Below, in pieces: positions 1 to 62,098 of a stretch of 64,000 nucleotides of DNA. How positions within the stretch are numbered: position 1 is the first letter of the stretch; each line of letters begins with the position of its first letter. The notes under the pieces were generated by a model. The model made no database searches and had not been told where the DNA came from. It was given only the letters and a program-made list of their open reading frames with translations. Origin of the DNA: Callorhinus ursinus (taxonomy: Eukaryota > Chordata > Mammalia > Carnivora > Otariidae); NCBI RefSeq assembly GCF_003265705.1, contig NW_020312867.1, positions 9,399,228-9,463,227 of the forward strand. Direction: 5' to 3'. Position numbers and translations under genes: made by a program.

Positions 1-541
1 CCTGGTGTTTCCGTTTATGGAATTTGCTAAGAAGGCAGCTGGGGCCTGGCCTTTTCCTGCACCCCCCCTCACCTCGGGGGGCTGGTGTCCCTCCCAGAGT
101 CACTGAGTCTGGGAGTGAAGGATGCTGTAAGGAGCGCACACACGAACGAGGATTTTGTGGAAGGCGAATGCATCGTCTTGTCTGTGAGATGCTGAGGCTC
201 CTCACGTGGGGAGAGGGGTTCTAGCTGGAAGCTGCCTGCTCCTGTGCCGTCCAGTACCGTCCCCACCAGCCGGCGTGCTGAACCCTTGGACTGTGGCCAA
301 CTCGACCAAGGCACTGAATTTCTAATTTCCTTTCTTTTTAATGCAGTGTTAATACTAGGGGGTTGACACAAGAGTTTGTGAATTTACTTAACTCGGACAG
401 ACAGCTATAGCTTTGAAATCAATTTAACTTTGAAGCCAGTGCATTTCCTCTTAAAAATAAAAGGCAAACTGCTTTTGTCAATGCAGAAGCAAATGTCAAA
501 GGGAAATGACCTTTTGCTACTTGACTCATTTGTTGGGAAAC
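1..541. other. TMC2 intron 3 sequence, no recognisable feature
   Basis: Window begins inside TMC2, upstream of the first visible exon. No exon, RNA or repeat is recognised here. The short open frames have no recognisable protein similarity. Confidence 0.5.
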
Positions 542-738
542 TTTTTTTTTTTTTTAAGATTTTTATTTATTTATTGAGAGAGAATGGTAGAGAGAGAGCA
601 TGAGAGGGAAGAGGGTCAGAGGGAGAAGTAGACTCCCTGCTTCGCAGGGAGCCCCATGCGGGACGCGATCCTGGGACTCCAGGATCATGACCTGAGCCGA
701 AGGCAGTTGCTTAACCAACTGAGCCACCCAGGTGCCCT
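542..738 (-). repeat. CAN SINE (tRNA-Lys type), full length
   Basis: Poly-T and 'attttattt' tail first, tRNA-like head 'gagccacccaggtgccct' last. Flanked by the target duplication tgttgggaaac. Confidence 0.9.
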
Positions 739-1089
739 GTTGGGAAACTTTTAAGTATGTCTAAAACAACCTGGGTATGTGAATCTACCATTTCAACTAC
801 AAATTTTATGAAATCCCAGATACAGATCAAATATGTTCGAGGAAAATTTAATGTCTGATTTGACATGCACAGTGGTTGTGGGATGAGCACCAGATTTTGA
901 AGACAGTACAAGAAGAATATAAAATATCCCATTAATAATTTTTATATGGGTTACATGTTAAAATGACAATTTTTGACACATTGGATTCAGTGAGATGTAT
1001 CATTAAAATTAACTTGGCCATCTCCTTTTGTCATTTTAATGTGGTTACTACAAAATTTTAAATTGCAACATGTGGGTCGGGTTATATGT

Positions 1090-1302
1090 CTTTTTTTTTT
1101 TATAAATATTTTTAAGATTTTATTTATTTTTCAACAGAGAGAGAGAGACAGCGAGAGCGGGAACACAAGCAGGGGGAGTGGGAGAGGGAGAAGCAGGCTC
1201 CCCGCGGAGCGGGGAGCCCGATGCGGGGCTCGATCCCAGGATCCCGGGATCACGACCTGAGCCGAAGGCAGACGCTCAACGACTGAGCCACCCAGGCGCC
1301 CT
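1090..1302 (-). repeat. CAN SINE, full length
   Basis: Tail at 1090, head 'gccacccaggcgccct' at 1302. Target duplication cgggttat. The CT/GA body is of the 'gggaacacaagcagggggag' subtype. Confidence 0.9.
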
Positions 1303-1615
1303 CGGGTTATTTCTACTGAGCAGAGAATTGTGCTCAAATGTGGTGGGTGGGGAGGACTCAGAGAAATGGAGTCGGAGGAGGCAACTGTCCCGGTGCTTTG
1401 GGCTACAGGACAGAGGGGTGGCTTCTTCTGACAGGCAGGGGGAGTCACTGAGGGCTTCTGGGCAGGCACGGGCCTCTGAGGGGTGGTCAGGGCTGGGAGG
1501 GCCAGGGAACACAGCCCACTCGCCTTGCCTGTGGGCTTCTCTGCATTCCACAGAGCACCTGAAGACACTTGCCAGCTTTTCACTCTCCCTTGCTCTGCCC
1601 TGGCCCTGCCTCCAG

Positions 1616-51589
<49,974 letters not shown>

Positions 51590-52105
51590 CCACTGGGACT
51601 CACACAAGCACCATCCTGGGGCTGGTCCTTCGGCCCCACCAGTTCACACACCCAAAACGATAATATTCTCTCTTCCTCTCTCTCACACACACGCACATTT
51701 TCTCTCCTCTCCTTGAATGTGGGAATTTCGATTACGTAGTCTCAGGCACTTGTTGGCTATCACTAGGGGAGGACAACAGTTTCGTCCACTCTTTAGGGGA
51801 GCTGAGTCTCCCCACTCACCATAAACTGCCCTTCCCAGTATCTGGGTTCAGGCAGCTCTGGACCATGTACTCGCCGTGGTTCCCTCAGCTCCAGACTTTG
51901 GGATGAGGGAGCAGGGCCATAACCACCACCGTAGACTTTTTTCATGGCCCCCATGTTGGGACGCTGGTTTCTGCTAACCTGACTAACTGGGAGGAGGATG
52001 CAGAGCCGCCCACATTCCTAACCATCACCTCTGCCCAAAGGAGATGAGGTGGTTTAAATAAAAGGTACAAGAAGCCCCTGAAAATAAAGGTAGTGAACCA
52101 AAGTC
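51590..52105 (+). other. TMC2: TMC2 3' untranslated region (end inferred)
   Basis: Follows the stop codon with no other reading frame of note. Two overlapping-context AATAAA hexamers at 52057-52062 and 52083-52088 give a UTR of about 500 nt, close to the human TMC2 3'UTR length as I recall it. The cleavage site is inferred. Confidence 0.55.
52057..52088 (+). terminator. TMC2: Candidate TMC2 polyadenylation signals (two AATAAA)
   Basis: AATAAA occurs at 52057-52062 and again at 52083-52088, ~470-500 nt after the stop. Neither lies in a recognised SINE tail, so they are the best candidates for transcript end. Confidence 0.5.
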
Positions 52106-53309
52106 CAGCCATGGTGAGTAGGAAGATGATTATCCCCCAGACCCCAGCCTGAGGGGAACTGATGCCATTAAGCAGCAAAAATGCATTGGAGCCTTCTAGC
52201 AGCAAGGCAAGGAGCAAGGGTTTCTTCTAATTGAAGACAACTTCGATTGCTCAGGGCAGAAAAATTCTTCTCAAGCACCAGATTTGAAAAAGGAATTTGA
52301 TAGTCTGCTTATTGTGGAAGGAATGTTGAAGATGGTTTCTCTGAGGAGTCTGGCAAAGGGTGCAACACAGAGCCTTGTTTCTGGTGATTCTATGTTCAGC
52401 TAGTGTTAGGGTGCGGTTCTGTGCAGAATGTCTCCTGGGGGGCACAAGCCAGAGAGGCCAGCCCATTGAGAGGGCCTTGGCAACAAGGACAAAGGCTCAG
52501 CAGCATGCAAGTCACAGTCCAAGACTCTGACGGTGCAGGTGTCCTGCAGGTGGTTTCTTCCTCTCCTCTGCCCCATGTTCCCAGCCCCGGGGCACAATAT
52601 AGCTCCAAGATCATCTCAGGCCATGTCTCTGAGTGTTCTAAAGGGGGTCCTCTCTCCCGCCCACGGCCCAACCCTGGCCCCAGGGGTTTTCAGGAGGATC
52701 CCCCACACCCTGGAAGTCAGGCAAAGTCCTGGTGGAGAGATAGAGATTTTACAGCGATTTCATAAACTATAAATTAAAGTAATCCACAGGTCCCCTCCCA
52801 GTTCCTTCCCCTTCCTGACCCAGCACCAGCACTTCACACATGACCCAGAATGGGATGGGAATGGGGACACGTGACCGGGAGAAACAGATCCGTTCTTTCG
52901 CCCCCATCCATCTCCACGGGAGGCTAAAGAAGATGTTGCAGTTGCCTCCTGTCTGTGGATCTCAGGTCTAACCCCCAATTCCAAACTCTTGTGTGTCATA
53001 CGCCTTCTTCTGGGAGGACACACATTGGCCCTGAGCTTACCTGCCGGACACCCTGACACTGGGATCCAGGCAATCTAACCCAACCAAGCAGGACTGGGAG
53101 GCCCAAAAATGGTCACCACATGACACCTGGCCTTCAAGACCACCTGCCTGGGTAATGCCAGCCCCTGGAGAGGGGAATAGGAGGGGCCTGAGTCACCAGC
53201 CCCCCAGTGATTACTGTTAGGCTTCCAGTAGCTACCAATATGCCTAAACACCCACCATAAACACAAACACATGATCCTGTTCTGGTGATGCACAATTTTA
53301 TGTGAGGGA
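52106..53309. other. TMC2-NOP56 intergenic, proximal part: no recognised feature
   Basis: Unique-looking sequence after the inferred TMC2 transcript end. Short open frames only. Confidence 0.45.
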
Positions 53310-53870
53310 GTGTCTTCGTTGTCTATTTCTGCACAACAGATCATCCCCCCAACTTAACAGCTTAAAGAAATAAACACTGATCATCTCACACAGTTTCTGT
53401 GGGTCGACAACTTGGGAGTGGCTTTGCTGGGCAGTTCTGGTTCTGGGTCTGCAGGCACTGGAAGATTTGACTGGGACTGGAAGATCTGTCCTCGGGATGG
53501 TTCATACACATGGCTGTTGGCAGGAGCCTTCATTCCTTGCTGGCTATTAACAGGAGACTTTGATTACTCCCCACAAGGACCTCTCCGCAGGGCTGCTGGG
53601 GTGTCTTCACAACTCAGCAGCTGGTCTTGCCCAGAGCAAGTCACCTGAGAGAGAAAGAGAGAGCGAGAACAAGGGGGAAGCCACGTGCCTTTTATAACCT
53701 AGTCTCAGAAATTACAGCATCAATCCTACAGCTTCCTATTCATTAGAACTCAGTCACTGAGGCCAGCTTACACTCAAGGGAAGGACATTAGGCTCCGTCT
53801 CTTGAAGGGGGTTATCAAGGAATTTGTGGACATAATTTAACAGGAGGTTTCCTAATTCAAATAGCTGCAA
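53310..53870 (-). mobile_element. MaLR-like LTR
   Basis: Same family pattern as near 8.6 kb: 'tgtctatttctgcacaacagatcatc', 'gctgttggcaggagcc', 'ccacgtgccttttataacctagtctcag'. Lies between TMC2 and NOP56. Confidence 0.45.
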
Positions 53871-54170
53871 GACCTCTCTCAAGACAACTCTAAAGATTTT
53901 TCAAGTGATGTCGATCAGAGAATTAGTTCATGGTGGCTCCCAGGACCCTCAAGCAACAGGAAACTCCCAGTGAGCTAGGGAGCCAGGCAGAGGAAGAAGA
54001 CATGCGTAAGAGAGGAAGGGTGTTGCTGTGGTGTGGCTTTACAGTGGGGATGTGTTATTAGAGGGCCGTCCCATCATCTCTTGGATTTGACCTGCCAGCT
54101 CATTCCATCTTAACACTTAGCAATTCAGCCTACCCAGGAGCCATCAGGCATAAAGATCACTCTTTCTTCT

Positions 54171-54222
54171 TTCCTCCCTCCCTCCTTCCTTCTCTCCCTC
54201 TTCCTCTTTCTTTCTTTCCTCA
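54171..54222. repeat. CT-rich (CCTT/CTTT) tract
   Basis: 'ctttcctccctccctccttccttctctccctcttcctctttctttctttcct': low-complexity pyrimidine run between TMC2 and NOP56. Confidence 0.85.
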
Positions 54223-54483
54223 GCTCACCTAAGAATGATTTGACAATAAATTTAACAATTTATCCAGAGAACTATAACCAGTGTCTTACTGATATTACCC
54301 TAGTTCATACATTTCTTACTGGGGGGAAAATGAAACAGACACTGGATTTTCTCTGTCACAGGCTATGTCTGCAGTCGGATCCTTCATTTCTAATAAGCAA
54401 CACACCCAGTGTCCATAAAAACTCCACTGTACACAGACTCATGTTAAGTAGGAGTACACCTTTGGTGAAAATCAAGGGAGAGT

Positions 54484-54675
54484 GGCGCCTGGGTGGCTCA
54501 GTCGTTAAGCATCTGTCTTCTGCTCAGGTCATGATCCCAGAGTCCTGGGATCGAGCCCCGCATCGGGCTCCCTGCTCGGTGGGGAGCCTGCTTCTCCCTC
54601 TCCCACTCCCCCTGCTTGTGTTCCCTCTCTCGCTGTGTCTCTCTCTGTCAAATAAATAAATCAAATCTTAGAAAA
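54484..54675 (+). repeat. CAN SINE
   Basis: 'ggcgcctgggtggctcagtcgttaagc'; target duplication aaaatcaagggaga. Confidence 0.9.
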
Positions 54676-55059
54676 GAAAATCAAGGGAGACACCGGGCTT
54701 GCATACTCACAGAAACTGGGGAGGCACCAGCCAGTAAGGGGAGCTGGGCCAGGTACCGACAGGGTCCACTACGCTGGTGACTTTCCATTCAGTAAATGTA
54801 CCTCAGATATGCTCTGTAAGGCCCCACCCAAAGCTGGGGCACCCAAGTTCCTATAAGGGATCATAAGAAACAAACCCGCATTGCAGAAAGAGACACTTAT
54901 CTCTTTCGACCTTGGCAGAAAGTGGGGAGAAAATTCTCCCTTGAGAATTTATATCCACAAGGCAACCCTCACACAGAGGATCTAAATTCCCACACCAATT
55001 GTGCGTTCCAAAAACCTCAAATGGAAAATTTTAATTTAAAGTACTCTTAGATTAATAGT

Positions 55060-55290
55060 GCCTCCAAGAAAGAGGGGGAGGAAAGCAAAGCAAAAAAACA
55101 ACACAATGAATAGAAAGTGTGTAAAATGATAGAAAAAGAATGTATTAGGAATCAAAATAAATACAAATGGACTAAGCTCTGCAGATAGAAGACAGATGAT
55201 CCGATGAATATTTTATAATCCCACGCACTGTTTCCAAGAGATACCTTTAAAACCTACAGAGAGAGTCAGTAGGGACTTTATTCCTTTTTG
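55060..55290 (+). mobile_element. L1 ORF2 fragment
   Basis: 'gtattaggaatcaaaataaatacaaatggactaagctctgcagatagaagacagatgatc' and 'ccaagagatacctttaaaacc' resemble the ORF2 5' region. Confidence 0.4.
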
Positions 55291-56779
55291 TTCCTAGGGA
55301 ACAAAACTAAAATACAATCTTCAAGGGCAAAATCACCAGGTGTGTGAGTGCTGTCCAAATTTTGTAAGTTAGGCTTGTTTTTGTGTGTTGAGATTGCTAA
55401 TTAAAGACAGTTCTCTACAGTATTGTGCCAGGTAATTCATTTGACGCAGTATTAGTCTGGAAAATGTGAAGAAAGGCCCAAGATCATGGTTGGGGTTGAT
55501 GAGGTATATAGAGCATACAGACATCTTTATCACTGAACCATGTCTGCATAATGAGCCATGGAAACCTCAACTCCAAATTCTCTTATGAAGATTGTACGAG
55601 TTGACACAAGTAAGACTAAGTGTCAAGCACCATGCTATGTGCTCATAAATAACAGATATGATCACAGGCAGAGGTAAGATCAAACATTCCTTAGGCTCAG
55701 ATTCTGAACGCAAACAACACTGGCTGAACAAAACGTTTACCCTACAATCCTAATTACTCTGGGCTTCACAAGCTGTACCCAGAAAGACAAGGAACGCTGA
55801 GCTCGAGGATCGTCCTTGGATGCTTTTCATTCTTCTGTGTATGGGAATAAATATTGTATATATATGTAACTCATTACCAAAGACTGTTGCAGGGGTTCTT
55901 TCCGTGATTGAGAAAAAGGCCAAGGAATTCCTGGAAGTTTTTCAAATTCTATGGGAGGGTTTTCCATTCTCAAAATGAGTGTAGAGTGCCACCATCTTGT
56001 GGTTGTTTCACACAATTTCCTTTCTGGAAGCGCTCCCTACTCCCCAGAATTTAAACAGCCCATTCCATTTCCAAAGGTCCCCATTAGTGTTGCCACGAGT
56101 AAAAACTCTGGGTTAATTTACACCAAGATGACACAGTGAGCCACAGGCTGGGCAAAATAAAAAAGGACTAGATGCTATAGAGTATGATCCTTTCCAGTGA
56201 ATGGACAGTTCTATCTACACAGAGAAAGAAAAGGCTACAGGTGCCACATGACTTTCAAGCTTGAACCTGGAACATTCCCTGGGAAACCTGAAACTCCCCA
56301 TTCAGACCTGCTCCTCATGCAAGGACACTTTCTCAGCTGTAACTTTCTGGGAAATCTGTCTTGCATCTCACCTCCAAACTAGTCTCCAATCAAACTTTGG
56401 GTGATGGAAAATAAGAGTGTCATCTAACCTACTCATCCTGGCTTTCATTCAAGGCTTCTTGGGTTCTAGGTATTACATACTAGATCCTCCAGTCTTTTGT
56501 CCAACTACTGACCAGGATGAATCTTACATTTCTAGCAGTTCCTTCTTTCGTTGCTGGCTTTTGCTTCCATGCTCGTTCCATCCTAGAGCTCTAGATGACC
56601 TACACGTTCTTCTGTGACTACCTAGAATTCCTTCTGGCTGTGAAGTCTTCCCCAGGAACACTGGCCCAAGTGGTCTTCTGGTCAACCTCTCACACTACTG
56701 CACCTCCTCGCTTGCTTACGTTCAGTCTCCCGGGATCAGAAGGTCCCTGAAATCAGAGGTCACAGGTTAGTATCATCAC
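55291..56779. other. TMC2-NOP56 intergenic, middle part: no recognised feature
   Basis: Unique-looking; 55530-55670 may be a MIR trace. No gene seen. Confidence 0.45.
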
Positions 56780-57045
56780 TGCGTGTATTACTCTCCCAGA
56801 TCTCTGCATCGCTGATTCCCTTGCTTAAGATCTCTGTTCAATGTTGCTTCTTCACTGAGGGCCTGTGTAAAACCATGCCACCTTCTGTAACACATCAGCA
56901 CCTGATGCACTACATATTTACTTGATTTTAACTCCTAGAATGTGAACTCCATGATGGCAGTACTTACTTGGTTTGTTTACTACTGTATCCCCAGCACCTA
57001 GCTTTCTAAGTGACATACATACCTACCTGGCATGTTACAGGCACA
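56780..57045 (+). repeat. L2 3' end
   Basis: 'ctagaatgtgaactccatgatggcagtacttacttgg...actgtatccccagcacctag'. Confidence 0.6.
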
Positions 57046-57063
57046 CAAAAACCTTTCTTTTTT

Positions 57064-57271
57064 GGGACGCTTGGGTGGCTCAGTCGTTAAGCGTCTGCCT
57101 TCGGCTCAGGTCATGATCCCAGGGTCCTGGGATCGACTCCCGCATCAGGCTCCTTGCTCAGCAGGGAGCCAGCTTCTCCCTCTGCCTGCAGCTCCCCCTG
57201 CTTGTACCTTTGCTCACTCTCTCTGGCTCACTCTCTCTAACAAATAAATAAATAAAATCTAAAAAAAAAAA
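57064..57271 (+). repeat. CAN SINE, facing the next SINE
   Basis: 'gggacgcttgggtggctcag' head and 'aaataaataaataaaatct' tail. Tail-to-tail with the inverted copy at 57277. Confidence 0.9.
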
Positions 57272-57276
57272 GTTTC

Positions 57277-57291
57277 TTTTTTTTAAAGATT

Positions 57292-57322
<31 letters not shown>

Positions 57323-57496
57323 TTTGACAGAGAGAGAGAGAGAGAGAGAGCACAAGCAGGGGGAGTGGCAGGCAGAGGGAGGAGAAATAGACTCCCTGTG
57401 GAGCAGGAAGCCAGATGTAGGGCTCCATCCCAGGACCTCGGGATCGTGACCTGAGCCAAAGGCAGATGCCCAACCAACTGAGCCACCCAGGAGCCC
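57277..57496 (-). repeat. CAN SINE with expanded (TTTA)n and (GA)n
   Basis: Tail has about nine tttatt units and a (GA)n run to ~57350. With the preceding copy it forms an inverted SINE pair 5 bp apart. Confidence 0.9.
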
Positions 57497-57694
57497 AAAA
57501 ACCTTTTTTTTTTTTTTTTAAACAAATGGAAGAATTAACTCATTCTGTAGCTTCTTGAATACCCAGATTCCTCAACCTGACTCCTGAACATCCTGATTTC
57601 TCATCTGTAAAGGATGCTGGATCACACAGTGTCCAAGGTGCTCACTAATTCAAAACTTACCTATGTTCTCAGGAGCCCAAAAAAGACTAGCTGA

Positions 57695-57896
57695 GGGGTG
57701 CTTTGGTGGCTCAGTGGTTAAGCGTCTGCCTTCGGCTCAGGGCGTGATCCCAGGGTCCTGGGATCCAGCCCCACATCGGGCTCCCTGCTCCGCGGGGAAG
57801 CCTGCTTCTCCCTCTCCCACTCCCCCTGCTTGTGCTCCCTCTCTCGCTGTGTCTCTCTGTCAAATAAATAAATAAAATCTTAAAAAAAAAAAAAAA
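57695..57896 (+). repeat. CAN SINE
   Basis: Target duplication aaaagactagctga. Confidence 0.9.
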
Positions 57897-58389
57897 GACT
57901 AGCTGAATTTGTTTGTTTAGTTTGGGTTCTGAGAAGATGAGTGGAGCCAGCTTTGGTCTCATCTCTCTGCCCTCTCCTCCCATCACCTGCCACCACTCCA
58001 TCTTCATGTCTGTGAGGTGTCTGCAGACTAAAAGGAGTGCCCTGGGCCTAATGCACATATAATGATGTCAGCTGTTGGAGCCACATCAGTACCTATAAGA
58101 TTGAGCTGGAATGATACAATCAGGGTAGTAAGTCTGAGGTCAGGAAGCTCACCAGCTTGGGGCACCCCAAACTTTTTCATCAACAGCATCTTGCCTCCTT
58201 ATCCAAAAGGTAAGCAATGTCCTTCACAGTGCAAAGTCGGACGCTACCAGGCAATGATGGGTGACCGAGGTTTTTCAAAAAAAAGAGAGAAGGAAATAAC
58301 ACTTAGAAAGCAGCAATGGGAAGCAAGGAGGACATCAGCCTTTATCACCAACCCAAATAACGTGTGGGTCATAACAGCATTCATAGCAG

Positions 58390-58520
58390 AAACCAGAATA
58401 CATGTGGAATTGAATTAGAAGGAAAATGTTGCACACCAAAATTTGCAGACTACCACTAAAGCACTACTTTGAGGGCAATGCGTATTTAAGAAGAAAAGTT
58501 TAAATTAATGAGCCAAACGA
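58390..58520 (+). mobile_element. L1 ORF2 fragment
   Basis: 'gcacaccaaaatttgcagactaccactaaagcactactttgagggcaatg' matches the ORF2 stretch 'atcaaaatttgtgggatacagctaaagc'. Confidence 0.4.
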
Positions 58521-58864
58521 GGTACCCATAATTGGCAAGCTTACATATTTTCCAGGTTCCAGCAACGTTTAATCAGGGTGACAGACGATGAACCGTGCAT
58601 CTACTACCACCAGCAGTAGAAAAATGGAACGCATCACTGTTTTACCGTGTAAAACTAAACTGCTAGAGGTGACCTGTCTACACAGGTGAGTTAGTGGCTG
58701 AAATGGTAGAATTAAGTTATGGCAGCAGGATGTATAAAAAAAATGCAGTTTTGGTAGATTCTATGGGAGGCGATGGGAGAAGTGGGACTCACCTGAGAAC
58801 AGGTGCAAGGAAATGTCGTCATGCTATTTATCATAAAGGGACAAAAGACGAAGACGAAACACCA

Positions 58865-59068
58865 CTAACATTTGTTGCGTCCCTACTATCTGCCCAGTTC
58901 CACCCCTGTGTCATACCTGGCCCCGAGGAGATGTTCAATAAAATGTTTGTTTAAGGGATAAGTGAATCCTCAGTGTTCATTCCGCAGAAGACATGAAAGC
59001 TGAGGAAGGTGGGTGATTCACTTAGGTCACATTGTAAGTAGCAGAACTGAGGTCTGAATCCTGGTTGA
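58865..59068 (-). repeat. MIR fragment
   Basis: 'gtgggtgattcacttaggtcacattgtaagtagcagaactgaggtctgaatcctgg'. Confidence 0.55.
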
Positions 59069-59069
59069 C

Positions 59070-59595
59070 AGACTGATTCATATTTATTGCTGCTTAACAA
59101 ATCATTCCCAAAATTTAGTGGCTTAAAACCACAATATATTATTTCTCACAATTCTGTGCGTAGGTGGGGCTCAGCTAGGTGGTTCTGCTACTGGTCCTGT
59201 TTGGGGTTGTTCATGTGGCTGCAGTCAGATGGTGGCAGGGGCTGGAACACACAAAATGGCTTTACCTACATGTCTCCTTTCTTGACAGGGACAGCTGCAA
59301 GGCTGGGCTCAGCTGAGCTGCTGGGAAAACTGGACCTGTCCATAAAGTATCAGGGCCTTTCCTTCTCTATGTGGTCTCTCCAGGCAAGTAGCTGAATTTC
59401 TCATAAGGTAACTCAAGGCTCCCAAGAATACAAAAGGCTGAGGCTTGGCACGGGCGCAGAATCACTCCTGCCACATTCTATTGCCTAGAATGCATCACAG
59501 ACCCAGCCTGGTTCTTTGTGGGAGGACTACACGAGGACCTAATGTCAGGAGGCATTGATCATTGGGGGTCATTTTTGCACACTAGCTACCACAGG
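59070..59595 (-). mobile_element. MaLR-like LTR
   Basis: 'tttattgctgcttaacaaatcattcccaaaatttagtggcttaaaacc' at the start and 'gggggtcatttttgcacactagctaccaca' at the end. Divergent; family call by eye. Confidence 0.45.
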
Positions 59596-60675
59596 TGATC
59601 CTCAGACACCAAGCCCTTAATCTTCCTATGACTTCATGCCACAATGAGCACCTACAAACCGAACATGATTGGATACTCTGCTTTAGGAAGATCATCCCTG
59701 GCAATAGAGAGGAAGGTGGCTTAGAGAAAGGGAAACCAAAAGTTTTGCAGAAGTCCACTTTGGTGGTGAAGAACTGAACCTCCGTAAGAATGGACCCAGC
59801 CCAACGGGAAGGAAGGTATGGTCTCTAATTAATCACACACTGCAGAAATGCCCACTGCGGTCAGGATCATAAAGTATCGGGGAGATAGCTTAGTACAAGA
59901 GGTGGAGGCGAAGAAGCCAAAAGAAGATTTTTAGTGTTTACCCCACGTCCCATCTAATCAGGAGTGTTTGTATCTCACCAGTGGAAGTGCGGTTTTCTTC
60001 CATCATTTCTGAGTTAGCGTACTGTTCCGGTACAGCTCCTATATAACCAGAGGACTCAACTCTCTCCCACGCATGACTGCTATCTTCCAGCTCAGTGACT
60101 CTCCGCCTTCTGGTATTTAATCCACAGAAATGTATGTTTATGTAACATATATATATATATATACTCTTAAATTTGTATGTGTACATGTGTATCTTTCATA
60201 TGTATGTTTAGCTAAAGCAGAAAGTTTTACAGATCAATACTGTATGTGACATACTCTTATTTCCTATTCTCTTTCATCCTATTTTTTTTAATGCTGGCAA
60301 AGAATGTCTAAATTAATTCTGCAATCCGTTAATGGATTCTGACTTCTCCTTTGAAAACTTCCACTCTTATAGATAAGCACCTGTAACCCCAGGAATATTT
60401 AGCATTAAGCACAGAATAATGAAAGAAATCAGTCATAGCATTAATACTTCCCATTACATTTTGGAATCATCTGAAGTTGGTATTTATAATTTAAGAGAAT
60501 TTAACATACTGATGTAACATTAATTTTGCAATTCCACTTCAAAGTGTCAGAGAGTAATTGATTCAGACCCATGACCTTATGTAAATATATGTAACAGAAT
60601 TTAATCACATTTTAAGCAATATTGAGATTATGAGATTTTAAGATTCACCATATTAAGTTCTAAGAGTGAGCTCAT
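59596..60675. other. TMC2-NOP56 intergenic, distal part: AT-rich, no recognised feature
   Basis: AT-rich sequence with a short (AT)n tract, ending ~800 bp before the CpG island. No gene or repeat family recognised apart from that tract. Confidence 0.45.
60146..60164. repeat. (AT)n microsatellite
   Basis: Short uninterrupted AT run in the TMC2-NOP56 interval. Confidence 0.85.
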
Positions 60676-60871
60676 GGGGCTCCTGGGTGGCTCAAGTCGT
60701 TAAGCGTCTGCCTTCGGTTCAGGTCATGATCCCAGGATCCTGGGATGGAGCCCCACATTGGGCTCCCTGCTCTGCGGGAAGCCTGCTTCTCCCTCTCCCA
60801 CTCCCCCTGCTTGTGTTCCCTCTCTTGCTCTGTTTGTCTCTGTCAAATAAATAAAATCTTAAAAAAAAAAA
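60676..60871 (+). repeat. CAN SINE
   Basis: 'ggggctcctgggtggctcaagtcgttaagc'; target duplication agtgagctca. Confidence 0.9.
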
Positions 60872-61000
60872 GTGAGCTCACTACTTGGATTTTGTTTACC
60901 AAATAACTGAACTGCTTAAGAAGAAAATATGTTAAATGTATAAATGCACTTTAGTTATGAGAATATACAGAATAAAAATCCCCTTAAAATGATTTTATAC

Positions 61001-61172
61001 GGGGCGCCTGGACGGCTCAGTCGTTTAAGCCTCTGCCTTCAGCTCAGGGTGCTGGGATCGAGCCTCGCCATGGGCTGCCTGCTCAGCAAGGAGTCGGCTT
61101 CTCCCTCTGCCTTTCCCCCTGGCTTGTGCGCGCGCGCTCTCTCTCAAATAAATAAAATCTTTAAAAAAAATT
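61001..61172 (+). repeat. CAN SINE, nearest to the NOP56 CpG island
   Basis: 'ggggcgcctggacggctcagtcg' head, shortened body ending in cgcgcg, 'aaataaataaaatctt' tail. Confidence 0.9.
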
Positions 61173-61995
61173 TTTTTAATTGCCAGTACATATACCACTG
61201 TAGGATATACAAGTTTGGGGTTTATAATTCTAATATTAATTATTAAAGCAAAGGTAATTTCAAAACAATCGCCAGGATGCCCGAAACCCACCCTCGAGGA
61301 CATGGAAAAGGAGCTCCAGTTCCCTTGGAGCTAACCGGGGGTTCCACGGGGCGAGCAAACACGTGGCCCTTCCAAAGGAACTGGTTCTTCTTGTAGAGGA
61401 ACCAGAAACCGACTTAGGAAGAAGTGAGATCGTCATTCTTCTCTACTTTATCGCCTATAATAAACATTTAAAAAAATAAAATAAAATACAACCGAAAAGC
61501 GCGAAGCGGGCCACGAGAAGACGTTTCCTCGGGGTCTGGGCCAACGCGTCCCAGGGCCCGCTTCGGTCCGAGGGAGCAGGGTGGTCCCCGAGTGGGAAGC
61601 GGGGACGAAGAGGTCCCGGGGGGCGTGGGGCGCAGGGAGCGGTCCCAGGCCCCAGGTCACCCACGCCGCGGAAAGCGGGCTCGGCAAGCTTCTGTCCGGG
61701 AAGGGTCGCCGCGACCCGCGCGGGGCCTCTCCCGCCGGCGCTTGCCGAGCTCTGCCTTCCGGAATTCCTATAATGAAGACCTAAGGGGTTGGAACATTAT
61801 CCGGAAAAGCGCCTCCCCGACCCGCTTGCGGCCCGCAGGGCCGGGCACCATCCCGCGCGTCCCCGGCAACCACGCCGGCCGGCGCCACAGCGGAAGCGGG
61901 GAGGCCGCCCGCGCGCCCGCGCTCCCCCTCCCGCGCTCCGGGCGATACCACCGCGGCGGACCCCTCCGGAGGCCCGCAAAGGTATCGTCCCCAGC

Positions 61996-62026
61996 CTCTG
62001 ATTGGCCGGCGGCGCGGGGGGCGTGG
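61996..62026 (+). promoter_or_regulatory. NOP56: Inverted CCAAT box (62001-62005) and GC/KLF-like box (62016-62026)
   Basis: ctgATTGGcc is an inverted CCAAT (NF-Y type) motif ~95 bp before the ATG. It is followed by GGGGGGCGTGG, a KLF/Sp-like motif. The spacing suits a promoter with a start site between about 62030 and 62070. The factor binding is inference. Confidence 0.5.
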
Positions 62027-62095
62027 ACTCCGGAGCCTGGTTCGGCGCGCCAGAGGCCGCTCGCCGCATTGCGAGCCGGGCCAGGAGCGGGCGCC

Positions 62096-62098
62096 ATG
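62096..62098 (+). CDS. NOP56: NOP56 coding exon 1: only the ATG
   Basis: The coding part of exon 1 is the initiator codon alone: gcgccATG/gtgagg. After splicing the codon is followed by GTG from exon 2, giving a good initiation context (G at -3, G at +4). The same layout is recalled for human NOP56. Confidence 0.9.

Noticed and set aside
542..738. tRNA gene in the head of this and the other SINEs
   Set aside because: The tRNA-like sequence is the SINE promoter region; it is diverged and linked to a SINE body and tail.
58062..58418. 118-codon plus-strand frame between TMC2 and NOP56
   Set aside because: I could not match it to any protein; its 3' end merges with an L1 ORF2 fragment. Not enough to call a gene.
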